From positions 1-37,536 of the forward strand of contig QCQE01000012.1 of NCBI GenBank assembly GCA_003212275.1: 37,536 nucleotides of DNA, given 5' to 3'. Positions 16,569-25,032 of this stretch are shown here, piece after piece; within the stretch, counting starts at the first letter, position 1, and each line of letters begins with the position of its first letter. The DNA is from Pelagibacteraceae bacterium AG-447-N18. Its GTDB lineage: Bacteria > Pseudomonadota > Alphaproteobacteria > Pelagibacterales > Pelagibacteraceae. The notes below the pieces were generated by a model. That model was not told where the DNA came from, ran no database searches, and was given only the letters and a program-made list of their open reading frames with translations. A program made the translations under genes and the position numbers.

Positions 16569-17952
16569 ATTAGCAAAAACTGAGGTTATTCACTTCATTG
16601 GTATTGGTGGTATTGGTATGAGTGGACTTTCTTTAATTATGAAAGGGAAAGGATTTAAAGTGCAAGGTAGTGACGTATCATCAAATAAAAATATAGATAG
16701 ATTGAAAAAAGAAAAAATAAAAGTTTTTATTGGTCAAAAAAAACAAAATTTAAAGAATGCAACAATAGCAGTTATTTCCTCAGCAATAAAAAAAAATAAT
16801 TCAGAATACATTGAAGCTAGAAGAAAAAAACTTCCAATTATTACCCGAGGAAGAATGTTAGCTCACATTGTTTCTCTTATGAAAAATATTGTTGTGGTTG
16901 GTTCACATGGTAAGACTACAACAACTTCTTTAATTACTTCAATACTGCAAAAAACCAAATTAGATCCAACAATTATTAATGGAGGGGTAATTAATTCTAT
17001 CAAAAATACTGCTAAGTTAGGAAAGAGTGATTGGACAGTTTTGGAAGCAGATGAGTCTGATGGAAGTTTCCTTCACATCCCTCCTACTTATTCAATTATT
17101 ACAAATATAGATAGAGAACATATGGATTTTTACAAATCTATGGATGACTTAGAGAAATATTTTATTAATTTTATAAAAAAAGTTCCTTCTTTTGGAAAAT
17201 CATTTATTTGTTTAGATGACCCTATAAATAATAAAATAATTAAAAAATTAAAGAATAGAAATTTTTATACCTATGGACTTCACTCAAAATCAAACTTCTT
17301 AATTAAGAATATAAATCAAAACAAAACCTTTACAGAATTTGACATATTAGTAAATGTCCCAAATAAGAAAAGAATAAAGATTAAAAAAATAAGAATTCCA
17401 TTACTAGGTGTTCATAATGTAAGAAATTCTGTTGCAGCTACTGCTGTTGCAATTACTATTGGTATTTCAATTTCTGATATAAAAAAAGGATTAAAAAATT
17501 TTAAAGGTGTTCAAAGAAGATTCAATAAAATATTTACTTACAATAATATTGATTTTTATGATGATTACGCTCATCATCCAACTGAAATAAAAGTAGTTTT
17601 GGATGGTGTTAACAAGGTTTATAAAAATTATGAAAAAGTTTGTATTTTTCAACCACATAGAGTGTCAAGACTTAAAGATTTGAGAAAAGAATTCTCCCTT
17701 GCATTTAAGAATGCCGATATTGTTGTTTTATGCCCTGTATATTCAGCGGGAGAAAAAATAAAGTTAGGATTTAATTATATAAATTTTGCTAAGGAGATAA
17801 TAAAAAATTCAAGAGTAAAATTATTTTTAGTAAATGATAATTTTCAACTAGCTAAATTTATAAAAAGAAATATGAGTGGAAAAAAAATAGTAATTGGAAT
17901 GGGTGCAGGTTCCATCTCTAATTGGATGAGGGAACTGCCAAAATTAATATAA
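16558..17952 (+). CDS. murC: UDP-N-acetylmuramate-L-alanine ligase MurC
   Basis: First amino-acid-adding Mur ligase, joining L-Ala to UDP-MurNAc. The 464 residues begin with the Rossmann motif HFIGIGGIGMSGLS (about 12-25). The ATP loop GSHGKTTTT follows near residue 118, then VLEADESDGSF, NIDREHMDFY, and FYDDYAHHPTEI in the C-terminal domain. The length is normal. The stop TAA shares one base with the murB ATG (TAATG). It overlaps murG by 11 bases. Confidence 0.97.
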   Translation: MKIELAKTEVIHFIGIGGIGMSGLSLIMKGKGFKVQGSDVSSNKNIDRLKKEKIKVFIGQKKQNLKNATIAVISSAIKKNNSEYIEARRKKLPIITRGRMLAHIVSLMKNIVVVGSHGKTTTTSLITSILQKTKLDPTIINGGVINSIKNTAKLGKSDWTVLEADESDGSFLHIPPTYSIITNIDREHMDFYKSMDDLEKYFINFIKKVPSFGKSFICLDDPINNKIIKKLKNRNFYTYGLHSKSNFLIKNINQNKTFTEFDILVNVPNKKRIKIKKIRIPLLGVHNVRNSVAATAVAITIGISISDIKKGLKNFKGVQRRFNKIFTYNNIDFYDDYAHHPTEIKVVLDGVNKVYKNYEKVCIFQPHRVSRLKDLRKEFSLAFKNADIVVLCPVYSAGEKIKLGFNYINFAKEIIKNSRVKLFLVNDNFQLAKFIKRNMSGKKIVIGMGAGSISNWMRELPKLI

Positions 17953-18860
17953 TGAAATTAGACCAATTAAAAAAATTGTTTGGAGGATTTGATGAAAATG
18001 TAAGATTTGAGCACGATCTTAAAAAAAAAAACTGGTTCAATATTGGTGGAAAAACGAAAGTTTTTTTTAAAGCTAACAATCTCCATGAACTGATTAAATT
18101 TTTGAAAATAGTAAATAATCAGGAAAAAATATTTATTCTTGGAGCAGGTTCTAACACTTTAATATCCGATGATTTATTTGATGGTATAGTTATAAAATTA
18201 GGAAAAAATTTTAATAATATCTCACTTCTTGGAGATAATATTATAATTGCTGGAAGTGCCGTGACTGATAAGTCATTATCAGATTTTGCTACAAAAAATA
18301 GTCTCAGTGGATTTGAGTTTTTATCTTGTATACCGGGCACAATAGGAGGTGGAATTAGAATGAACGCAGGTTGTTTTAATAAAGAATTTAAAGATATATT
18401 GATATCAGTTCAAGCAATCGATAAATCTGGAAACGTCATTACTATCCCAAGTAAAGAAATAAAATTTGAGTATAGAAAAAGTAACTTATCTGATGATTTA
18501 ATCTTTCTAAGTGCTTCATTTAAAGGGTCAAAATCTAGTCCGTTTCAAATAAAAAATGAAATTGAGAATTTAGCAAAAAAAAAAGAAAAAGCACAACCTA
18601 CTCGAATTAAAACTAGTGGAAGCACTTTTAAAAATCCTAAATCACAAACAAATAAGAAAGTTTGGGAGCTAATTAAAGAGTCAGTTCCTTTAGACAAAAG
18701 TTTTGGGGATGCTTGTATTTCAGAAAAACATTGTAATTTTTTTGTAAATAGGGGTAGCGCTTCTTTTAATGATATGAACAATTTAATTGAATTTGTATCA
18801 AAAGAGGTTTTAGAAAAAACCGGTATAAAATTAGAAAAAGAAATTAAGATTTTAAAATAA
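17952..18860 (+). CDS. murB: UDP-N-acetylenolpyruvoylglucosamine reductase MurB
   Basis: FAD- and NADPH-dependent reductase that turns UDP-GlcNAc-enolpyruvate into UDP-MurNAc. I start at ATG 17952, which overlaps the murC stop by one base, giving 302 residues; an earlier in-frame ATG at 17922 lies inside murC. The FAD domain shows FNIGGKTKVFF (about 29-39), FILGAGSNTLISDD (61-74) and FEFLSCIPGTIGGGIRMNAG (121-140). Then follow EYRKSNL, the catalytic-serine region RIKTSGSTFKNP, and SEKHCNFFVN. The Glu-rich C-terminus supplies the expected last acidic residue. One base separates it from ddl. Confidence 0.95.
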   Translation: MKLDQLKKLFGGFDENVRFEHDLKKKNWFNIGGKTKVFFKANNLHELIKFLKIVNNQEKIFILGAGSNTLISDDLFDGIVIKLGKNFNNISLLGDNIIIAGSAVTDKSLSDFATKNSLSGFEFLSCIPGTIGGGIRMNAGCFNKEFKDILISVQAIDKSGNVITIPSKEIKFEYRKSNLSDDLIFLSASFKGSKSSPFQIKNEIENLAKKKEKAQPTRIKTSGSTFKNPKSQTNKKVWELIKESVPLDKSFGDACISEKHCNFFVNRGSASFNDMNNLIEFVSKEVLEKTGIKLEKEIKILK

Positions 18861-18861
18861 A

Positions 18862-19773
18862 TTGAAAAAAATATTAATAATTTCAGGTGGTATTTCAAAA
18901 GAAAGAGCAATCAGCCTTGATACTGGAAGACAAGTAGCTAAGGAACTAAAAAAAAATAATTATTTTGTAAAAATAACAGAGCCAAATTCTCAGTTATTTG
19001 ATGTCATTAAAAAATTCAAACCGAACAAAATTTTCAATGCTTTACACGGTCAGTTTGGTGAGGATGGCTATATACAAACAATATTAGAGAGTTTTAAAAT
19101 TCCTTATACTCATTCAGGTGTAATTTCATCATCAATAGCAATGGATAAAGTGTTATCAAAAAAGATTTTTATAAAGAATAAAATATTGACACCAAAATTC
19201 ATAACTTTTTCTTTCGGCAAAGATGAAAAAAATTTAAATAGAACCATTGAAAAAAAACTTAAATTTCCAGTTGTGATAAAGCCAATCAATGAGGGTTCAA
19301 GTGTAAATGTGTTTATATGTACAAAAAAAAATATCAAAAAAAAATTGAAGTTTTTAGAAGATTATAAAAAAATAATTATTGAAGAATTTATCCCTGGTAG
19401 AGAGATACAGGCAACATTGATTGGTTCTAAAAAACTTGGTGCAATTGAATTAAAACCAAAAAGAAAATTTTATGATTATCAAGCAAAATATAATCCACAA
19501 GCCAAAACTGAACATATTATACCAGTGGATTTACCAAAAAAAAAATATGAACAAATAATGAAAATTTCTTCCAAAGCACACAGTTTAATAGGTTGTAGAG
19601 GAGTTACTCGTTCAGATTTCAAATATTACAAGGGTAAGTTTTATCTTTTAGAAATTAATACTCAGCCAGGAATGACAAAACTTTCTTTAGTGCCTGAGAT
19701 TGCTGCATTTCATGGTATAAGTTTTATTAAACTTATTGAATTAATTTTGAAAGATGCTTCAACAAATAAATAA
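18862..19773 (+). CDS. ddl: D-alanine-D-alanine ligase (TTG start)
   Basis: ATP-grasp ligase making the D-Ala-D-Ala dipeptide used by the MurF half of the fused ligase. The 303 residues show IISGGISKERAISLDTG at the N-terminus, NALHGQFGEDGYIQ (about 60-73), YTHSGVISSSIAMDK, VVIKPINEGSSVNV, and the metal-binding LEINTQPGMTKLSLVPEIA near the end. The start codon is TTG: the conserved SGG motif lies seven codons in and there is no ATG upstream after the murB stop, so TTG 18862 is the only sensible start. It overlaps ftsQ by 20 bases. Confidence 0.95.
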   Translation: MKKILIISGGISKERAISLDTGRQVAKELKKNNYFVKITEPNSQLFDVIKKFKPNKIFNALHGQFGEDGYIQTILESFKIPYTHSGVISSSIAMDKVLSKKIFIKNKILTPKFITFSFGKDEKNLNRTIEKKLKFPVVIKPINEGSSVNVFICTKKNIKKKLKFLEDYKKIIIEEFIPGREIQATLIGSKKLGAIELKPKRKFYDYQAKYNPQAKTEHIIPVDLPKKKYEQIMKISSKAHSLIGCRGVTRSDFKYYKGKFYLLEINTQPGMTKLSLVPEIAAFHGISFIKLIELILKDASTNK

Positions 19774-20422
19774 GAAAATTATTTTTTATATTTCATTAGT
19801 AATCATTCTTGGTACTTTCAATAACAAAAATTTGAAAAATTTTGATCTTCCTAAAATTGATATAGTTAATATAGAAGGAATAGAATTTAAAGATAATGAA
19901 TATTTAAAAATCATAAATTTAATTAAATTAAATAATTTATTATCTATTCAAAAATCCCAGATAAAAGAAATATTAAACTCTAATAATTTAATAGAAGAAT
20001 ATGAAGTGTTTAAAAGATATCCATCATCAATTGAAATCAAAATAGAAAAAACAAATTTTTTAGCATCCACTAATATAAATGGAAAAAATTATTTAGTTGG
20101 ATCTAATGGGAAATTTATTAATACAAAAGACTATTCTCAAAATTTACCTTTTATTTTTGGAAATTTTCAAACAGATAAATTTTTAGAATTTAAAAATATT
20201 ATTCTTCAAACCGATTTTAACTATAATAATATTAAAAATTTTTACTACTTTCCCTCGGGGAGATGGGATATTGAAATGATCTCAGGAGTTTTAATTAAAT
20301 TACCAATCACAGGAATTAAAGAGTCATTAAATTTATCAATTGATTTACTTGATGATATAGAATTTAGTAATATAAAAATTTTGGATATACGTCAAAAAAA
20401 TCAAATTGTTATAAATGATTAG
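19754..20422 (+). CDS. ftsQ: Cell division protein FtsQ
   Basis: Bitopic division protein that gathers FtsL and FtsB at the septum. The 222 residues have one N-terminal membrane segment (about 8-22) and a very short cytoplasmic tail. A POTRA-like part follows (IDIVNIEGIEF onward, with the typical YPSSIEIKIEKT strand about 95-107), then the beta domain with the NGKNYLVGSNGKFI segment. It is shorter than most FtsQ proteins, mainly at the N- and C-terminal ends. It overlaps ddl by 20 bases and the next gene by 8. Confidence 0.88.
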   Translation: MLQQINKKIIFYISLVIILGTFNNKNLKNFDLPKIDIVNIEGIEFKDNEYLKIINLIKLNNLLSIQKSQIKEILNSNNLIEEYEVFKRYPSSIEIKIEKTNFLASTNINGKNYLVGSNGKFINTKDYSQNLPFIFGNFQTDKFLEFKNIILQTDFNYNNIKNFYYFPSGRWDIEMISGVLIKLPITGIKESLNLSIDLLDDIEFSNIKILDIRQKNQIVIND

Positions 20423-21119
20423 AGGAGCAGATTTTCAAACTTATCTTTATCTAAATAATACTCAATATATAATTTATGTTACCGACAATAAAACAAATGA
20501 GAAAATTTGTTCTGAAAAATTAGCAATAGAAGAAAATACTACACAATTAAAATTTAGTAAATTAGATGAATTTTTAGAGTCTAACATATTAAAAATTGAA
20601 AAAAAATTAAATAGTTTTATTAAAGATATATATGTAATTTTAGATAGTGAGGAATTTCACTCAATAAAATTGTCAATCAAAAAAGATAATAATGGAAATC
20701 CTATAAATTCAGAGGCTTTAATTCATCCATTAAGTGATTTAAAAAATTTATGTCAATCAAATTTACTAAATAAAAAAATTATTCATTTAATCATAGAAAA
20801 ATATGTGATCGACAATAAATTTTATACATCTTTACCAGAAAATGTAAGGTGTAATATTTTTTCTTTAGATACAGAATTTATCTGTCTTTCAAAAAATTTA
20901 ATTGAAAATATAGAAAAGACTTTAAAAAAGTATCATATTTCGTTAATTCAAATTTTAAGTGCGAGCTATGTAGAAAAATTTAAAGATAATAAAGATAACA
21001 CTATTTTTACAACAGCTGGTAGAATTATTTCAGGCCACAATAGTAATGAGGTTTTGCTAACCAGTAAAATTACCAAAAAACAGGGTTTTTTTGAGAGATT
21101 TTTTAACTTTTTTAATTAA
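20415..21119 (+). CDS. FtsA-like protein, half-length, apparently lacking the nucleotide-binding lobe
   Basis: Only 234 residues in the exact place of ftsA (normally about 400-440). Residues about 85-188 look like the FtsA SHS2/1C domain. IIEKYVIDN (from about 126) resembles the QEYxID stretch of FtsA, and IFSLDTEFICLSKNLIENIEKTLKKYHI matches its strand plus helix in pattern. The N-terminus could be the first actin-fold strands, but there is no DIGTSK-type phosphate loop and no DIGGGT. After residue about 190, TTAGRIISG (199-207) resembles the TAVGLLHYG segment near the end of normal FtsA. The chain ends in GFFERFFNFFN (224-234), an amphipathic helix like the FtsA membrane anchor. It overlaps ftsQ by 8 bases. 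No other frame nearby holds the missing half, so this is not a simple frameshift. The function is inferred: a membrane tether without ATPase activity. Confidence 0.7.
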   Translation: MIRGADFQTYLYLNNTQYIIYVTDNKTNEKICSEKLAIEENTTQLKFSKLDEFLESNILKIEKKLNSFIKDIYVILDSEEFHSIKLSIKKDNNGNPINSEALIHPLSDLKNLCQSNLLNKKIIHLIIEKYVIDNKFYTSLPENVRCNIFSLDTEFICLSKNLIENIEKTLKKYHISLIQILSASYVEKFKDNKDNTIFTTAGRIISGHNSNEVLLTSKITKKQGFFERFFNFFN

Positions 21120-21183
21120 TTAGTATTTTATCGTAATATTTGTTGTTTTCTGTTTTTTTTCTCAACATATTAAAAGTTTAATC

Positions 21184-22104
21184 GTGTCATTGTTAAGTCA
21201 AAAAACTTTAAAAAAAACAGCAACTTTTAGTGGAGTTGGACTCCATAGTGGTAAATTAGCCAAAGTGTTAATAAAACCATCTGAGCCAAATACGGGAATT
21301 GTTTTTAAAAGAGTAGATTTACAATCAAACAATTATGTTTACCCAAGTTTTACTAATGTAACTAATACATTATTAAATACTACTATATCTAACGAGCACG
21401 GAGTAAAAGTATCAACTATTGAACATCTGATGGGTGCTTTATTTGGATTGGGAATTGATAACGCACTCATAGAAATAAACAATCAAGAAGTTCCAATTTT
21501 AGACGGTTCAGCAAAAGAATTTATAGAAATTTTAAAAAGTTGTGGATTAGAAAAAAGCAAGGCGCCTATAAAGATAATTAAGATACAAAAAAAAATATCG
21601 TATCATCATGGAGAAAAATTTATTTCTATAGAGCCTTCTAAGTTAAGTTTAGATATTAATTTTAAATTAAAATTTGAGGATTGTTTGATTGGAAATCAAG
21701 AAAATAAAATAAATGTATACGAAGACGATTTGGTAGATATTTTTAATTCAAGAACATTTTGTTTATTCGACGATGTAGAAAAAATTAAAGAAAAAGGACT
21801 TGCAAAAGGTGGTAGTTTGGATAATGCAATTGTTGTTAAGGGTAATGAAATCTTAAATTCTGAAAAGCTGAGAAATCCCAAAGAATTTGTTAATCACAAA
21901 ATACTTGATTGTATCGGAGATCTATACACAAGCGGTTATAGAATAATTGGAAGTGTAAACTGTTCACAAGGAGGTCATTTCCTTACAAATCAAATTTTAA
22001 AGAAAGTGTTTGAAAATAAAGAAAACTTTTCAATAATTGAGATACAAGAAAGAAATCTTCCACATACAATTCTAAATAAAGCCTTATTAAGATCGATTGC
22101 TTAA
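21184..22104 (+). CDS. lpxC: UDP-3-O-acyl-N-acetylglucosamine deacetylase LpxC (GTG start)
   Basis: Zinc hydrolase for the committed step of lipid A synthesis. From the GTG at 21184 the protein has 306 residues. FSGVGLHSG is near residue 15. Glu80-His81 lie in TIEHLMGAL, and His238 and Asp242 in NHKILDCIGDLY, with His265 in GGHFL. These residues fit the zinc ligands and catalytic His of the E. coli enzyme almost number for number. A 64-base gap separates it from the FtsA-like gene. In other alphaproteobacteria and in E. coli, ftsZ stands just before lpxC; here it is absent. Confidence 0.96.
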   Translation: MSLLSQKTLKKTATFSGVGLHSGKLAKVLIKPSEPNTGIVFKRVDLQSNNYVYPSFTNVTNTLLNTTISNEHGVKVSTIEHLMGALFGLGIDNALIEINNQEVPILDGSAKEFIEILKSCGLEKSKAPIKIIKIQKKISYHHGEKFISIEPSKLSLDINFKLKFEDCLIGNQENKINVYEDDLVDIFNSRTFCLFDDVEKIKEKGLAKGGSLDNAIVVKGNEILNSEKLRNPKEFVNHKILDCIGDLYTSGYRIIGSVNCSQGGHFLTNQILKKVFENKENFSIIEIQERNLPHTILNKALLRSIA

Positions 22105-22117
22105 CATATATTGATCT

Positions 22118-22145
22118 TTGAAATTTTCCATTAAGTCTGTATAAA
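22118..22145 (+). promoter_or_regulatory. Candidate sigma-70 promoter giving a leaderless bamD transcript
   Basis: TTGAAA (22118-22123), a 16-base spacer and TATAAA (22140-22145) each match the consensus at 5 of 6 positions. A start 7 bases after the -10 falls on base 22152, the A of the bamD ATG. There is no Shine-Dalgarno site before that ATG. Confidence 0.4.
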
Positions 22146-22151
22146 ACTAAT

Positions 22152-23000
22152 ATGTTCAAGTTTAAGATTTTAGTTTTTTTAGTAATTTCAATTTTATTAA
22201 GTTCCTGCTCAAAAGACGTATCAAAAAAATCTATAATCAAGGAAAAAAGCTTAGAGTCACAAGTAAAAGAAGCTTACAATGAGGGAATGGATGCTTTAGA
22301 AGGTGGCGATGTATTATATGCCGCAAAAAAATTTAATGAGGCAGAAATATTGTTCCCCCAAGCAAATTCAGCACCTAAGTCAGCAATAATGGCAGCATAT
22401 TCATATTATACTCAAGATTATTATGGTGATGCTATAGAGGAATTACAAAGATTTCTAGAAGTATACCCATCTCATAAAGATTTGGCATATGTATATTATT
22501 TATTAGCGGTTTGTTATTATGAGCAAATTGTTGATGAAAAAAAAGATTTACAATCAATTGTAAAAGCTAAAGAAAATTTTAATATAATTTTAAAAAATTA
22601 TTCTAATACAGAATATGCGATTGATGCAGAATTTAAATTAGATTTAATAGATGATATTCTAGCAGCTAAAGAAATGTATTTGGGGAGATATTATTATGAT
22701 AAAAAAAAGTGGATACCCGCGATAAATAGATTTAGAGAAATAATTGATAGCTACGATACAACAGTTTATGCAGAAGAAGCTTTACATAGATTAGTTGAAG
22801 TACATTATACTATTGGTTTAATTGATGAAGCTGAAAAATACGCACAATTATTAGGGTATAATTACCAATCCTCAAAGTGGTATGAAAATTCTTATAGTTT
22901 ATTTGATAAAAATTATGAAAAACGAAAAAAAGAGAGATTAAAAACTTTTAAGAAAAAAAGTGGAGGGCTTATTAAAAAATTTAAAACTCTTTTAGAATGA
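22152..23000 (+). CDS. bamD: Outer-membrane assembly lipoprotein BamD
   Basis: Essential lipoprotein of the BAM complex, which inserts beta-barrel proteins in the outer membrane. The 282 residues start with a lipoprotein signal: FLVISILLSSC with lipobox LSSC and the acylated Cys at 19. TPR-like helical pairs follow: EAYNEGMDALEGGDVLYAAKKF, then DYYGDAIEELQRFLEVYPSHKDLAYVYYLLAVCYYEQI, and a later pair with YYDKKKWIPAINRFREIIDSY. The length is slightly more than E. coli BamD. It sits two genes after the FtsA-like gene and is separated from ligA by one base. In many alphaproteobacteria recN would come between bamD and ligA. Confidence 0.94.
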   Translation: MFKFKILVFLVISILLSSCSKDVSKKSIIKEKSLESQVKEAYNEGMDALEGGDVLYAAKKFNEAEILFPQANSAPKSAIMAAYSYYTQDYYGDAIEELQRFLEVYPSHKDLAYVYYLLAVCYYEQIVDEKKDLQSIVKAKENFNIILKNYSNTEYAIDAEFKLDLIDDILAAKEMYLGRYYYDKKKWIPAINRFREIIDSYDTTVYAEEALHRLVEVHYTIGLIDEAEKYAQLLGYNYQSSKWYENSYSLFDKNYEKRKKERLKTFKKKSGGLIKKFKTLLE

Positions 23001-23001
23001 G

Positions 23002-25032
23002 ATGGATAAAAATAAAATTAAGAAAGAATACAATAAAAAAATTCAAAATTTAGTAAAACTAAACAAATATTATTATGAATTTAGTAAGCCTTTAGTAAAT
23101 GATTATGAATATGATCAAATTAAAGCAGATATATTATCTTTAGAACAAAAATATGGTTTTTTAAAAAGTGCAAATTCACCCTCTAAAATAGTGGGTTTTA
23201 AACCATCTAAAACTTTTAAAAAAGTTTTACACAGAGTCCCCATGCTTTCACTTTCAAATGCTTTTGATGAGGAGGATTTAGTAAATTTTGAAAAAAAAAT
23301 TAATAATTTTTTAGACCAAAAAAGCGTTAACGAATTAGAGTATAGTGCAGAACCTAAGATTGATGGTATTTCTGCTTCGTTAATTTTTAAAAAGGGAAAG
23401 TTTATAATGGGTCTTTCCAGGGGTGACGGTAAAGAAGGAGAAGATATTACAAATAATTTAATGACAATTGATGATATTCCTAAAAATATTTCAGCTAAAA
23501 ATTTTCCTGATGAAATAGACATTCGGGGTGAAGTATTTATTCAAAATAAAGATTTTGAAAATCTTAAAGACAAGTTCGCTAACCCAAGAAATGCTGCATC
23601 TGGATCATTACGCCAAAAAAATCCTCAAGATACAAAAAAAATTCCTTTAAAATTCATTGCTTATACATTCGGGTATGTAAATAATATGGAAATAAAAAAT
23701 CAAAGCAACTACTTACAACAATTAAGTGAGTGGGGTTTTAAAATAAATCCATTTAATAAAACTATAAAAGGTATTAAAAATTTAATGAAAAATTATAATG
23801 AAATAGAAAAAAAAAGAAATGAGATTGATTTTGATATTGATGGTATCGTTTACAAAATAAATAGTTTTGATTTACAGAAACGTTTAGGTAACGTTGCTAA
23901 TTCACCTCGTTGGGCTATTGCGCACAAGTTTTCAGCTAATAAAGGCATATCAAAAATCTTAAATATTGAGATACAAGTCGGTAGAACAGGTGCATTGACA
24001 CCTGTTGCAAAAATAAAACCAATTAATATTGGTGGTGTAGTTGTGTCGAATGCAACACTTCATAATGAAGATGAAATAATAAGAAAAGATATAAGGATAG
24101 GGGATATAGTAGTCATAGAGAGGGCAGGAGATGTTATTCCACATATAACTGAGGTAGATTTTAAAAAAAGAAAAAAAAACTTAAAAAAATATATTTTTCC
24201 AATCAAGTGCCCATCTTGTGGATCTAAAACAATTAAAGAATACAATTTAATTACTAAAAAAAATGATGCAGTAAGAAGATGTTCAAGCGAGGGATATGAA
24301 TGTGATAAAATGACTATAGAAAAAATTAAGCACTTTGTATCAAAAGAAGCTTTTAATATTGATGGTTTTGGAAAAAAAATTGTAGAAAATTTTTGGAGAC
24401 TGAAAATGATTAGATTACCACAAGACATTTTTGTTTTAAATTATGAAAAAATAAAAACAATGGATGGATGGGGGCAACAATCTGTCGCTAATCTAAAATA
24501 TGCAATTGAAGAAAAGAAAAATATTTCTTTTGAAAAATTTATATATGCTCTTGGAATAAGACATATTGGTTTTGAAAATGCTAAATTAATTGCAAAAACA
24601 TTAAAAAGTCCTGAAAATTTCATAAATCTTTCTAAAGAAAATAAAATTGATGATTTATTAAATATTGATGGGATTGGTGAAACTCAAATAACCTCTTTAA
24701 AAAAATTTTTTTTAAATAAGACTAATTTAAAGGTAATTCAAGATCTTCGAAAAATTTTAAAAATTCAGAAAACAATAGAATATAAAAAAAATGGTGTATT
24801 AAGTGATAAGATATTTATGTTTACTGGAAAATTAACAGGCATGAGTAGAGCAGAAGCTAAGTCTTTAATAGAAAAAAATTCAGGAACAATAATTAGTAAT
24901 GTTTCAAGAAAACTTGATTATCTTATAATTGGAGAGAAGCCTACTAAAAGTAAAGTTGAAGCTGCAAAAGAGTTAAAGATTAAAATTATAGATCAATCAG
25001 AATTGTATAAATTATTGAACAAAAGTAGCTAA
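23002..25032 (+). CDS. ligA: NAD+-dependent DNA ligase LigA
   Basis: Seals nicks in replication and repair using NAD+. The 676 residues contain, in order: the Ia domain, the adenylation site with Lys119 in EPKIDG (117-122), RGDGKEGEDIT, FANPRNAASGSLRQ, the OB-fold with VGRTGALTPVAK, and a four-Cys zinc finger (CPSCGS and CSSEGYEC, near 400-430). Then come the helix-hairpin-helix repeats and a C-terminal BRCT domain (about 595-676, FMFTGKLTGMSRAEAK). One residue more than in E. coli separates the last two cysteines. It starts one base after bamD and its last 21 bases overlap the convergent aminopeptidase gene. Confidence 0.97.
   Translation: MDKNKIKKEYNKKIQNLVKLNKYYYEFSKPLVNDYEYDQIKADILSLEQKYGFLKSANSPSKIVGFKPSKTFKKVLHRVPMLSLSNAFDEEDLVNFEKKINNFLDQKSVNELEYSAEPKIDGISASLIFKKGKFIMGLSRGDGKEGEDITNNLMTIDDIPKNISAKNFPDEIDIRGEVFIQNKDFENLKDKFANPRNAASGSLRQKNPQDTKKIPLKFIAYTFGYVNNMEIKNQSNYLQQLSEWGFKINPFNKTIKGIKNLMKNYNEIEKKRNEIDFDIDGIVYKINSFDLQKRLGNVANSPRWAIAHKFSANKGISKILNIEIQVGRTGALTPVAKIKPINIGGVVVSNATLHNEDEIIRKDIRIGDIVVIERAGDVIPHITEVDFKKRKKNLKKYIFPIKCPSCGSKTIKEYNLITKKNDAVRRCSSEGYECDKMTIEKIKHFVSKEAFNIDGFGKKIVENFWRLKMIRLPQDIFVLNYEKIKTMDGWGQQSVANLKYAIEEKKNISFEKFIYALGIRHIGFENAKLIAKTLKSPENFINLSKENKIDDLLNIDGIGETQITSLKKFFLNKTNLKVIQDLRKILKIQKTIEYKKNGVLSDKIFMFTGKLTGMSRAEAKSLIEKNSGTIISNVSRKLDYLIIGEKPTKSKVEAAKELKIKIIDQSELYKLLNKSS

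Noticed and set aside
20415-21183. The short FtsA-like gene as a frameshifted or truncated full-length ftsA
   Set aside because: No other frame in or after this gene encodes the missing nucleotide-binding half, only 64 bases remain before lpxC, and the expected C-terminal helix is present in frame.
21120-21183. A promoter for lpxC in the 64-base gap
   Set aside because: TTGTTG and CATATT or TATTAA are present but 20-22 bases apart, outside the usual spacing, so I cannot support a site.
23115-23522. A 135-codon minus-strand frame inside ligA, with others at 24060-24428 and 18545-18910
   Set aside because: All lie opposite well-conserved coding sequence (ligA, murB) and show Phe/Ser/Ile-rich antisense composition without any recognised motif.
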